Shown here: positions 1 to 5,886 of the stretch, one piece after another
How the letters are laid out: each line of letters opens with the position of its first letter
Numbering within the stretch: position 1 is the stretch's first letter
Origin: Bacillota bacterium
Lineage (GTDB): Bacteria; Bacillota; Clostridia; Peptostreptococcales; Anaerovoracaceae
Length of the DNA: 6,630 bases
Assembly (NCBI GenBank): GCA_022793975.1
Contig: JAAWDW010000085.1
Coordinates: 1-6,630 of the forward strand
Direction: 5' to 3'
The notes under the pieces: generated by a model
What the model was told of the DNA's origin: nothing
What the model saw: the letters and a program-made list of their open reading frames with translations, nothing else
Database searches by the model: none
Program-made: the position numbers and the translations under genes

Positions 1-462
1 GTTTGGAGAGGACCTATTATCGCAGGAGCGGTAAAGCAGTTCTGGGGTGAAACTTTCTGGAATGATGAGGACTATATGTTTATAGATATGCCGCCGGGGA
101 CGGGCGATGTTCCGCTTACGGTATTTCAGTCGATTCCTCTTGACGGCATTGTAATAGTTACATCGCCGCAGGAACTTGTTTCGATGATTGTTGAAAAGGC
201 GGTAAAAATGGCAAATATGATGAATATTCCAGTAATAGGAATTGTAGAGAATATGTCGTATTTTAAATGCCCAGACTGCGGAAAGCAGCATAAGATATTT
301 GGCGAGAGCCATATAGATGAAATAGCCGAAAAATACAGTATTAAGGCAGTATCAAAACTTCCTATGGATAGTGAATTGGCAAAGGCAGCAGACAGCGGCA
401 GCATTGAGACTGTTTCTGTGCCTGAACTTGCTCCCGTTTTGAATGCAGTGAAAAACCTTTAG
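1..462 (+). CDS. Mrp/NBP35-family P-loop ATPase, Fe-S cluster carrier (5' end outside window)
   Basis: The frame is open from base 1 to a TAG at 460-462, giving the last 153 residues; the true start and the N-terminal Walker A loop lie left of the window. Seen: the Walker B-like segment YMFIDMPPGTGD (about residues 25-36), the conserved SPQELVSMIVEKAVKMA stretch, and GIVENMSYFKCPDC with a CxxC at C90/C93, followed by GKQHKIFG. In Mrp/ApbC/NBP35 proteins this CxxC is known to bind a bridging Fe-S cluster at the dimer interface, so the inferred role is ATP-dependent assembly or transfer of Fe-S clusters in the cytosol. The C-terminus (PELAPVLNAVKNL) ends as the family usually does, so the 3' end looks intact. 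An internal ATG at 76 cannot be the start because family sequence continues upstream of it. The next gene begins 201 bases later, so co-transcription with sppA is possible but not shown. Confidence 0.93.
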   Translation, partial: VWRGPIIAGAVKQFWGETFWNDEDYMFIDMPPGTGDVPLTVFQSIPLDGIVIVTSPQELVSMIVEKAVKMANMMNIPVIGIVENMSYFKCPDCGKQHKIFGESHIDEIAEKYSIKAVSKLPMDSELAKAADSGSIETVSVPELAPVLNAVKNL

Positions 463-650
463 AGCAAATGACTCGATAATAACAAGAAATATCTGCGTTT
501 CTTAAAAATAATCTTGGGATGACGGCTGATGTGAAAACTGCGGGAAAACTTTAGTGCATAGGCGAGGCAAAAAACGATAGTCGAAAAGTTAAGAATATAT
601 AAGATAAAAAGACATAGTTATGAGAAATAAAAGAGGATATTGCAGATAGC

Positions 651-655
651 GGAGG
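651..655 (+). promoter_or_regulatory. Shine-Dalgarno site that sets the sppA start
   Basis: GGAGG lies 8 bases before the GTG at 664 (spacer AAGCAAAA minus the shared base, about 8 nt). The upstream in-frame TTG at 640 has only AGAGG three bases before it, too close for normal initiation. The GTG is therefore preferred. Confidence 0.75.
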
Positions 656-663
656 AAGCAAAA

Positions 664-1974
664 GTGGACGATAAAAGCAGAAGATATATGAGCGATCCGG
701 ATGAGAACGGCATCAGATATTTTGATATCAGGAGAGACGGGGTAAGCAGTCAGGAAACGACCGGGCATAATACCGCAGCGTCTGCAGATGAAGGCACATC
801 CGGAAATGACGGTACCGCTGAAATTAAGAATACAGGTGCTTCGTATGCGTCGGGAGGCGGCAGTACAGGCAGCAGTTCCGGATGGGTAAGTACGGGACGT
901 ACCGGTGATCGGGGAGGAAACGGCGGAAAAAGCGGCGGCAGGAGTCCTAAGTTTTGGCGCAATGTAAGTATTGTACTTGCTATTATTTTGGCGGTTGTAT
1001 GTATTACATCAGCAGTGAAAAACGCAGTGTGGGGTGCGCTCGGTATCGAAAGCAAAAGCAGTTTTAGCTACTCGAACTTGCCGAATTCCCCGTACATAGC
1101 GACTATGTATGTCGAAGGCACAATACAGGAGGGTAATGTCGATTATTTCGGCAGAGGATACGGCTATCAGCATCAGTGGACAATTGATACTATTGACGAC
1201 CTTATGTACGATGATGACAATTACGGACTTATTATATTTATAAACAGCCCCGGTGGTACAATATATGAGAGTGACGAGCTCTATCTTAAAATAAAGGAAT
1301 ATCAGGAATATACAGGTCGCAGTGTGTATGCGGTAATGGGAAGTATGGCCGCATCGGGAGGCTATTATATATCGGCGCCGTGCGATAAGATATATGCCAA
1401 CAGAAATACATGGACGGGTTCGATAGGCGTGACGATAGGGACTATAGTGGATTTTTCACAGTTTCTTGAAAATTATGGAATAAGAACAAAAACCATAACA
1501 TCGGGAGCCAACAAAGCTATGGGGTCAAGCTACCAGGCTATGACAGCTGAAGAAGAAGCTATATGGCGCGGACTTGTGAACGAAGCATATGATCAGTTTG
1601 TAGAAGTTGTGGCAGACGGAAGAGGTATGAGTATGCAGGATGTTTATAAGATTGCTGACGGTAGAATATATAGTGCAAAGCAGGCTGTGAAAATAGGGCT
1701 TATAGATGAACTTGGCGGAATAGATGATGCGTATTACGATATGTATGATAAAATTATATCGGAAGAAAGCGATGGATTTGGTTCGCCGTCATATGTTGAG
1801 AGAGTTGACGTGATGTATGAAACAGATGATACCAGTCTCTCTTGGTTATTTGGCAGTATGCTGCAGACAATGGAAAAAATAAATGCAGGCGGCGAAAAAG
1901 ACAGCGTGATAGAGCTTGCGGAAAGCATTAATTCGCATCCTGCCAGCTATTTGTGTGAGATGCTTGCAGATTGA
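664..1974 (+). CDS. sppA: Signal peptide peptidase SppA, membrane-bound serine protease (S49 family)
   Basis: Encodes 436 residues from a GTG with a well-placed GGAGG. An in-frame TTG at 640 would add eight residues but has no usable ribosome site. Order: a polar N-terminus (1-30), a Gly/Ser/Thr-rich low-complexity linker (about 31-95), a basic RSPKFWR stretch, one membrane helix (about 101-119), then the S49 peptidase domain from about 144. Visible motifs are INSPGG (N194-G198), MGSMAASGGYY with the nucleophile S231, and SGANKAMGS with the general base K284. The Ser-Lys spacing of 53 is close to the Ser147/Lys199 dyad of B. subtilis SppA. The family cleaves remnant signal peptides in the membrane; the protease domain would face outward, since the basic stretch precedes the helix. 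The single catalytic domain is the Gram-positive short form. The roughly 100-residue N-terminal part before the membrane helix is longer than in B. subtilis. A terminator-like hairpin follows 42 bases after the stop. Confidence 0.93.
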   Translation: MDDKSRRYMSDPDENGIRYFDIRRDGVSSQETTGHNTAASADEGTSGNDGTAEIKNTGASYASGGGSTGSSSGWVSTGRTGDRGGNGGKSGGRSPKFWRNVSIVLAIILAVVCITSAVKNAVWGALGIESKSSFSYSNLPNSPYIATMYVEGTIQEGNVDYFGRGYGYQHQWTIDTIDDLMYDDDNYGLIIFINSPGGTIYESDELYLKIKEYQEYTGRSVYAVMGSMAASGGYYISAPCDKIYANRNTWTGSIGVTIGTIVDFSQFLENYGIRTKTITSGANKAMGSSYQAMTAEEEAIWRGLVNEAYDQFVEVVADGRGMSMQDVYKIADGRIYSAKQAVKIGLIDELGGIDDAYYDMYDKIISEESDGFGSPSYVERVDVMYETDDTSLSWLFGSMLQTMEKINAGGEKDSVIELAESINSHPASYLCEMLAD

Positions 1975-2016
1975 TATAAAAACTTTCGACGCGGCACTTA
2001 ATAATATGCAAAAAAT

Positions 2017-2057
2017 AAGGGCTTTCAAGTAAAAATGCTTGACAGCTCTTTTCTTTT
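2017..2057 (+). terminator. Intrinsic terminator downstream of sppA
   Basis: AAGGGCT (2017-2023) pairs with AGCTCTT (2044-2050) including one G-U pair. After a T/C mismatch, TCAAG (2025-2029) pairs with CTTGA (2038-2042), leaving an 8-base loop. The 3' arm runs into a T-rich tail (2049-2057, interrupted by one C). The position 42 bases after the sppA stop fits its terminator. The 3' arm also contains the -35 box of the ylxM promoter. Confidence 0.7.
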
Positions 2058-2067
2058 ATGGTAAAGT
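2039..2067 (+). promoter_or_regulatory. Sigma-A type promoter for the ylxM-ffh operon
   Basis: A perfect TTGACA (-35, 2039-2044) is separated by 17 bases from TAAAGT (-10, 2062-2067), which is preceded by a TG at 2059-2060 (extended -10, TATGGTAAAGT). The predicted transcript start is about 2073-2076, giving a leader of about 80 bases before ylxM. The match is strong, but it is a sequence match only. Confidence 0.8.
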
Positions 2068-2074
2068 AAACAAA

Positions 2075-2098
2075 GTGTCAAGCCTTTTGGCTTGTCAT
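2075..2098 (+). other. Stem-loop at the 5' end of the ylxM leader
   Basis: CAAGCC (2079-2084) and GGCTTG (2089-2094) pair around a TTTT loop. After a T/T mismatch, pairs 2077-2096 and 2076-2097 and a G-T wobble (2075-2098) extend the stem. It starts almost exactly where the transcript is predicted to begin and has no T-tract, so it is not a terminator. A 5'-end hairpin could protect the mRNA from decay, or the DNA palindrome could be an operator. Function is inference. Confidence 0.55.
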
Positions 2099-2108
2099 AT
2101 TGTACATC

Positions 2109-2130
2109 TTTTGCATAAAAGTGTGCAAAA
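2109..2130 (+). other. Second stem-loop in the ylxM leader
   Basis: TTTTGCA (2109-2115) and TGCAAAA (2124-2130) form a perfect 7-bp inverted repeat with an 8-base loop, 13 bases upstream of the ylxM ribosome site. The arm is AT-rich, so the structure alone would be weak. No T-tract follows. Confidence 0.4.
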
Positions 2131-2154
2131 TTAAACGGACAGCGAGGTAATACG

Positions 2155-2511
2155 ATGTTCGATAAGATTACAGAAGTGAGTCTGCTTTATGATTTTTACG
2201 GGCAGCTCCTTACGCCGAGACAGAACGAGGCAATGAGGCTTTATCATGAAGAGAATTATTCGCTTTCGGAAATTGCGGGCGAATTTGAAATATCCAGACA
2301 GGCGGTGCACGACGCGATTAAAAATGCGGAAAAAGCACTTGCCGAATATGAAGAGAAACTGGGTCTTGTCAAAAGATTTTCCGATAACAGAGATGCGATA
2401 TTGCAGATAGAAGCCGAAATTGATCGTATTAAAATTGATTACGGAAATGATACGGGACTCAAATCCCGTCTTGACAAAATAAAAAATATAATTGAAAGTT
2501 CGGAACTGTAG
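2155..2511 (+). CDS. ylxM: YlxM-family helix-turn-helix protein, SRP-associated
   Basis: Encodes 118 residues, a normal length for the UPF0122/YlxM family. The ATG is preceded by GAGGT at 2144-2148 with a 6-base spacer. LTPRQNEAMRLYHEENYS leads into a sigma-70 region 4-like helix-turn-helix (about residues 36-57, SLSEIAGEFEISRQAVHDAI). A charged, probably helical C-terminal half (about 58-118) follows and is likely to form coiled coil or bundle contacts. The gene lies 39 bases upstream of ffh under the same promoter, the usual Firmicutes pairing. In streptococci YlxM is reported to bind SRP components and modulate SRP GTPase activity; whether it also binds DNA is unclear. Family assignment is secure; its exact role here is inferred from linkage. 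Confidence 0.93.
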   Translation: MFDKITEVSLLYDFYGQLLTPRQNEAMRLYHEENYSLSEIAGEFEISRQAVHDAIKNAEKALAEYEEKLGLVKRFSDNRDAILQIEAEIDRIKIDYGNDTGLKSRLDKIKNIIESSEL

Positions 2512-2550
2512 CAGCAGAGAATTTATGTATGCGGGAAAGGAGGTAAAATT

Positions 2551-3885
2551 ATGGCATTTGAAAGTTTGTCCGAAAAACTGCAGGGTGCGTTTAAGAAGCT
2601 CAGAGGCAAGGGTGTTTTAAGCGAAGAAGATATAAATGAAGCTATGCGCGAAGTAAAGCTGGCGCTTTTGGAAGCAGATGTAAATTTTAAAGTCGTAAAA
2701 GAGTTTGTGGCTTCTGTAAAGGAAAAGGCCCTTGGGACAGAAGTGCATGCAAGCCTGAATCCCGCGCAACAGGTGATAAAGATAGTAAATGATGAGCTTA
2801 CGGAGCTTATGGGCGGTACAAACAGCAAACTGACATACTCGCCTCGCGGATTTACAGTATTTATGATGGTGGGTTTGCAGGGTACAGGTAAAACAACATC
2901 GTGCGGAAAGCTTGCGGCATACCTCAAAAAGAACGGTAAAAAACCTATGCTGTGCGCCTGCGATATATACAGGCCGGCTGCTATAGATCAGCTCGAAGTG
3001 GTCGGACAGTCCGTGGACACGCCGGTGTTCACAATGCGCGACTGCAAAGAGCCGGAAAAAATAGCATCTGCAGCGCTCAGGGAAGCGGAAATAAAAGGCT
3101 ATGATGTACTTGTTATAGATACGGCAGGACGTCTGCAGATAGACGAAGCACTTATGGATGAACTCGTGAGAATAAAAGCGGTGACAAAACCTCATGAAAT
3201 ACTTCTTGTGGTGGACGCTATGACGGGTCAGGATGCCGTAAATGTAGCTGAGGGATTTAGTGAAAAACTCGGTATCGACGGTATCATAATGACCAAACTT
3301 GACGGTGATTCGCGTGGAGGTGCGGCACTTTCTGTAAAGAAAGTTACGAACAAGCCGATAAAATTTATCGGTATGGGTGAAAAGATGGACGCACTTGAAC
3401 CGTTTCATCCGGAGAGAATGGCGGGCCGGATTCTCGGAATGGGAGATATGCTTAGCCTGATTGAGAAAGCTCAGGAAGGATATGACGAGAAGAAAGCCGA
3501 AGAACTGCAGAAGAAAATAAAGAAAAACGAATTTACGCTTGAGGATTTTCTCGAAGAGATGAATCAGGTGAGAAATATGGGCGGAATAGGAAAACTGCTT
3601 GATATGTTGCCGGGTATGGGCGGCAAGGGCATGAAGGATATTGACCTCGAAGAGAGCGAAAAAGATTTTGCTGAAATGGAAGCCATAATACTCTCAATGA
3701 CGAAAGAGGAACGGCGCAACCCGTCAATACTTAATGCCAGCAGAAGAAAGAGAATTGCGGCAGGCTCAGGTCAGCCGGTATCGAAGATCAACAGGCTCGT
3801 AAAGAAGTTTGAAGAAGCGAGAAAAATGATGAAGATGTTTTCCGGCGGCAAGATGAAAAGGAAGTTCCGAGGTCTGGGATTCTAA
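2551..3885 (+). CDS. ffh: Signal recognition particle GTPase Ffh (SRP54)
   Basis: Encodes 444 residues, full length for the family. AAAGGAGGT (2536-2544) lies 6 bases before the ATG. The N domain four-helix bundle (about 1-95, with ALLEADVNFKVVKEF) is followed by the G domain. G1 is GLQGTGKTT (108-116), G3 is DTAGRLQ (190-196), G4 is TKLDGDSRGG (248-257), and the closing GMGEKMDALEPFHPERMAGR is also present. The methionine-rich M domain (about 325-444) holds the RNA-binding motif SRRKRIAAGSG (397-407) and a KKFEEARKMMKMF helix. Ffh binds signal sequences at the ribosome with 4.5S/SRP RNA and docks with FtsY at the membrane. The G1 loop has Thr where Ala or Ser is common; this should still bind nucleotide. 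No ffs RNA gene or ftsY is in the window. Confidence 0.98.
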   Translation: MAFESLSEKLQGAFKKLRGKGVLSEEDINEAMREVKLALLEADVNFKVVKEFVASVKEKALGTEVHASLNPAQQVIKIVNDELTELMGGTNSKLTYSPRGFTVFMMVGLQGTGKTTSCGKLAAYLKKNGKKPMLCACDIYRPAAIDQLEVVGQSVDTPVFTMRDCKEPEKIASAALREAEIKGYDVLVIDTAGRLQIDEALMDELVRIKAVTKPHEILLVVDAMTGQDAVNVAEGFSEKLGIDGIIMTKLDGDSRGGAALSVKKVTNKPIKFIGMGEKMDALEPFHPERMAGRILGMGDMLSLIEKAQEGYDEKKAEELQKKIKKNEFTLEDFLEEMNQVRNMGGIGKLLDMLPGMGGKGMKDIDLEESEKDFAEMEAIILSMTKEERRNPSILNASRRKRIAAGSGQPVSKINRLVKKFEEARKMMKMFSGGKMKRKFRGLGF

Positions 3886-3908
3886 ACAGACGAAAGGTGA
3901 AAGAGAAG

Positions 3909-3946
3909 TTTATAAATTCACATAAGAATTTTATATAAAAAATAAT
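3909..3946 (+). promoter_or_regulatory. Possible internal promoter(s) upstream of rpsP
   Basis: Two overlapping candidates lie in the AT-rich 98-base ffh-rpsP gap: TTCACA (3917-3922) with an 18-base spacer to AATAAT (3941-3946), and TTTATA (3909-3914) with a 17-base spacer to TATATA (3932-3937). AT-rich DNA yields such matches easily, so this is tentative. A separate promoter would fit the higher demand for S16 than for Ffh. Confidence 0.3.
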
Positions 3947-3969
3947 TATAAAAACAGCATAAAAATGCA

Positions 3970-3974
3970 GGAGG
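3970..3974 (+). promoter_or_regulatory. Shine-Dalgarno site that sets the rpsP start
   Basis: GGAGG is 9 bases before the ATG at 3984 but only 3 bases before an in-frame TTG at 3978. The ATG also gives the standard S16 N-terminus MVKIRLKR. Confidence 0.85.
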
Positions 3975-3983
3975 AAATTGAAA

Positions 3984-4226
3984 ATGGTAAAGATCAGACT
4001 TAAGAGAATGGGCGCACACAAGAAGCCTTTTTACAGAGTAGTTGTAGCGGATGCAAGAGCTCCGAGAGACGGAAAATTTATTGAAGAAATAGGATATTAT
4101 GATCCGATGAAAGAGCCTAAAGTAATAAATATTGATGAAGAAAAGGCAAAGAAGTGGCTTGCCAATGGTGCACAGCCTACAGAGACAGTAAAGACACTCT
4201 TTAAGAAGTCCGGCATCATCGGATAG
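3984..4226 (+). CDS. rpsP: 30S ribosomal protein S16
   Basis: Encodes 80 residues, the usual bacterial S16 size. The start is the ATG at 3984, giving MVKIRLKRMGAHKKPFYRVV, the conserved beginning of the family. Also seen are ADARAPRDGKFIEEIGYYDP, the most conserved S16 block, and the C-terminal WLANGAQPTETVKTLFKKSG. S16 binds 16S rRNA early and is needed for assembly of the 5'/body domain of the 30S subunit. The TAG stop overlaps the ribosome binding site of khpA, with 10 bases between the two frames, so the two are translated from one message. Linkage of rpsP with rimM and trmD is one of the oldest conserved bacterial operons. Confidence 0.98.
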   Translation: MVKIRLKRMGAHKKPFYRVVVADARAPRDGKFIEEIGYYDPMKEPKVINIDEEKAKKWLANGAQPTETVKTLFKKSGIIG

Positions 4227-4236
4227 GAGGAACTAT

Positions 4237-4467
4237 ATGTTAAGTTTGGTTGAAGCGATTGCAAAATCACTTGTAAACAATCCCGATGCCGTGGAAGTTA
4301 AGGAAATACCGGGTGAACGGGAGGTTGTAATAGAGCTTAAGGTTGCTCCCGAAGATATGGGTAAAGTGATCGGCAAGAAAGGCAGAATTGCCAAAGCACT
4401 TCGCACCGTTGTAAAAGCCGCAGCAACCAAAGCAAATAAGAAAGTAGTAGTGGAAATCGTGCAGTAA
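4237..4467 (+). CDS. khpA: KH-domain RNA-binding protein KhpA (YlqC)
   Basis: Encodes 76 residues, the standard length. AGGAGG (4225-4230) overlaps the rpsP stop codon and lies 6 bases before the ATG. The protein is one type II KH domain: beta strand EVVIELKVAPEDMGKVI, the GxxG RNA-gripping loop GKKG (46-49), then RIAKALRTVVKAAA and a final strand KKVVVEIVQ. In streptococci and other Firmicutes KhpA pairs with KhpB/Jag to bind many RNAs and affects cell division and cell size. khpB is not in the window. Its place between rpsP and rimM is the usual one, but the ylqD gene found after it in Bacillus is absent. A terminator-like hairpin begins 22 bases after the stop. Confidence 0.96.
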   Translation: MLSLVEAIAKSLVNNPDAVEVKEIPGEREVVIELKVAPEDMGKVIGKKGRIAKALRTVVKAAATKANKKVVVEIVQ

Positions 4468-4489
4468 AGATGCGGGATTACACATATCG

Positions 4490-4525
4490 AGGCACATATT
4501 TAAAATTAGATATGTGCCTTTTATT
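4490..4525 (+). terminator. Terminator-like hairpin between khpA and rimM
   Basis: AGGCACATAT (4490-4499) pairs perfectly with ATATGTGCCT (4510-4519) around a 10-base AT loop. The run TTTTATT (4519-4525) follows, so it meets the pattern of an intrinsic terminator with a short T-tract. It lies inside the operon, and only 14 bases separate it from the rimM ATG. No promoter fits between them, so it probably acts as a partial terminator or attenuator lowering rimM-trmD expression, or as a processing/stability hairpin. Confidence 0.7.
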
Positions 4526-4539
4526 CAAAAAATGAGATT

Positions 4540-5034
4540 ATGGAAAAAATACTGATAGGAAAAATCGTCAATGCCGTGGCGCTTAAAGGAGAAGTTAAAG
4601 TATATACATATTCAAATCCGCAGCGCTACGAGGAGATAAATGAAATTTATGTTGAAAATGAGCCGCATAGAATAGAAAAAGTCCGTTTTCAGGGCAATAC
4701 CGTAATTTTAAAATTGACAGGTATTGATGACAGAAATGCGGCAGAAGCTTGCAAGGGCAAAAATGTATATATAGAGGAAAGCGAGCTGCCGGAACTGCCG
4801 GAGGATACTTATTATATAAGAGATCTTATTGGTATGAAAGTTGTTGGCGATGACGGAGAAATAATCGGCACACTTTCCGATGTGTTGCAAAATACGGCAC
4901 AGGATGTGTACGAAGTAAAAAGTGAGTCCGGAAAAAATGTGCTGATACCGGGAGTAAGTGAGTTCATTCTAGATATAGATATAAATGAAAGAAAAATTAC
5001 GGTAAGACTTCCGGAAGGGTTGCTTGAACTTTGA
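4540..5034 (+). CDS. rimM: Ribosome maturation factor RimM
   Basis: Encodes 164 residues, within the usual 160-180. The N-terminal RimM beta-barrel (about 3-83) starts ILIGKIVNAVALKGEVKVY and contains KLTGIDDRNAAEACKGKNVYI. A short acidic linker leads to the PRC-barrel domain (about 91-162) with YYIRDLIGMKV, QDVYEVK and the family-typical LIPGVSEFILDIDINERKI. RimM binds S19 and helps 16S rRNA 3' (head) domain maturation in the 30S subunit. No good Shine-Dalgarno sequence is seen before the ATG; only a weak GAGA at 4534-4537 is close. This may reduce translation, in line with the terminator-like hairpin just upstream. trmD follows after 13 bases. Confidence 0.96.
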   Translation: MEKILIGKIVNAVALKGEVKVYTYSNPQRYEEINEIYVENEPHRIEKVRFQGNTVILKLTGIDDRNAAEACKGKNVYIEESELPELPEDTYYIRDLIGMKVVGDDGEIIGTLSDVLQNTAQDVYEVKSESGKNVLIPGVSEFILDIDINERKITVRLPEGLLEL

Positions 5035-5037
5035 TGC

Positions 5038-5041
5038 GGAG
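5038..5041 (+). promoter_or_regulatory. Shine-Dalgarno site that sets the trmD start
   Basis: GGAG lies 6 bases before the ATG at 5048. An in-frame TTG at 5024 would overlap the end of rimM and add eight residues before the standard MKIDILTLFPEMF start, so it is rejected. Confidence 0.8.
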
Positions 5042-5047
5042 AAAAAT

Positions 5048-5848
5048 ATGAAAATAGATATTCTGACGCTGTTTCCCGAAATGTTTGCACCTCTTAAGCA
5101 GAGCATTATCGGCCGTGCAGAAGAAAAAGGAATAATTGAAATAAATATTGTAAATATACGTGATTACAGCGCGGACAAGCATAAGAAAACTGACGATTAT
5201 CCGTTCGGCGGCGGCGCGGGCATGGTGATGAGCGTGCAGCCGATTTTCGATGCAATGCGTGCTGTCTGTGCATGCGGCACCGCGGGGGAAACAGAGGGCG
5301 CAAATTCGAGCGACTCTGTGAAAACACACGCTAAGCGTGTTATTTATATGTCGCCGCGCGGCAGGGTACTTGACGCAGAAAAAGTAAAGGAACTTGCAGG
5401 AGAGGAAGAGCTGGTGATACTATGCGGGCACTATGAGGGCGTTGACCAGCGTGTTCTTGATTATTTCGGTGCGGAGGAGATTTCCATAGGAGATTATATT
5501 CTGACCGGAGGAGAACTTCCTGCGATGGTACTTGTGGATTCGGCAGCAAGAATGCTCGAAGGAGTGCTGGCAAGTGAGGATGCGGCATTTGGAGAATCCA
5601 TATATTCCGGACTTCTGGAATACCCGCAGTATACAAAGCCGAGAGAATATGAAGGACTGGCTGTGCCTGAAGTGCTCGTAAGCGGCAATCACAAGCTTAT
5701 AGCGCTTTGGCAGTTTGAAAAATCACTGGAACTTACAAAATGCAGAAGACCCGATCTCTTTGAGACATTTATAAAAAATGAACAGAAAATAAATGAACTT
5801 GGAAAAGAAGAAAAGAAGATACTCGAAAAAATCATTAAAAATCCATAA
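5048..5848 (+). CDS. trmD: tRNA (guanine-37-N1) methyltransferase TrmD
   Basis: Encodes 266 residues from the ATG at 5048. TrmD uses S-adenosylmethionine to methylate G37 next to the anticodon, which prevents +1 frameshifting. Seen: MKIDILTLFPEMF at the start, DDYPFGGGAGMVM (49-61), the SAM-binding trefoil-knot pieces GHYEG (127-131) and SIGDYILTGGEL (146-157), and D164 in LVDSAAR, which aligns with the catalytic aspartate of the family. The C-terminal tRNA-contact domain holds GNHKLIALWQFEKSL and RRPDLF. Compared from memory with E. coli TrmD, the stretch between VQPIFDAM (63-70) and VIYMSPRG (from 98) is about 15 residues longer and reads like a Gly/Ser/Thr-rich, cysteine-containing surface loop, so activity should not be lost. 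rplS, which usually follows trmD, is missing here. Confidence 0.97.
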   Translation: MKIDILTLFPEMFAPLKQSIIGRAEEKGIIEINIVNIRDYSADKHKKTDDYPFGGGAGMVMSVQPIFDAMRAVCACGTAGETEGANSSDSVKTHAKRVIYMSPRGRVLDAEKVKELAGEEELVILCGHYEGVDQRVLDYFGAEEISIGDYILTGGELPAMVLVDSAARMLEGVLASEDAAFGESIYSGLLEYPQYTKPREYEGLAVPEVLVSGNHKLIALWQFEKSLELTKCRRPDLFETFIKNEQKINELGKEEKKILEKIIKNP

Positions 5849-5857
5849 CGGGCACAG

Positions 5858-5886
5858 TTTACTAAAATAAATCAGTATGGTAAAAT
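5858..5886 (+). promoter_or_regulatory. Probable promoter for the HlyD-like gene
   Basis: TTTACT (5858-5863) is spaced 17 bases from TAAAAT (5881-5886), with TG at 5878-5879 forming an extended -10 (TATGGTAAAAT). It starts 10 bases after the trmD stop. The layout and core are the same as in the ylxM promoter. No terminator separates trmD from this gene, so read-through is also possible. Confidence 0.6.

Noticed and set aside
484..503. Hairpin AAGAAA/TTTCTT after mrp as a terminator
   Set aside because: Only six mostly A-T pairs, an 8-base loop, and no T-tract afterwards.
520..555. Short frame in the mrp-sppA gap (about 11 codons from an ATG)
   Set aside because: No ribosome site at the right spacing and no recognisable peptide; likely chance.
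590..612. TATATAAGAT as a -10 box for sppA
   Set aside because: No acceptable -35 sequence 16-18 bases upstream; the DNA is simply AT-rich.
640..663. TTG at 640 as the sppA start
   Set aside because: Only AGAGG three bases upstream; the GTG at 664 has GGAGG at a normal distance, and GGAGG itself would lie inside the longer coding region.
2617..3408. 263-residue open frame on the minus strand opposite ffh
   Set aside because: Lies entirely antisense to a certain ffh; its protein is rich in Cys, His, Tyr and Phe with no recognisable domain, as expected from the codon bias of the sense gene.
3914..3931. Inverted repeat AAATTC/GAATTT in the ffh-rpsP gap as a terminator
   Set aside because: Pure AT-rich short stem without a T-tract; too weak, and the sequence around it is better explained as AT-rich promoter-like DNA.
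4532..4555. Seven-codon frame (ATG at 4532) overlapping the rimM start
   Set aside because: No Shine-Dalgarno sequence and nothing to suggest it is translated; a chance ATG in A-rich DNA.
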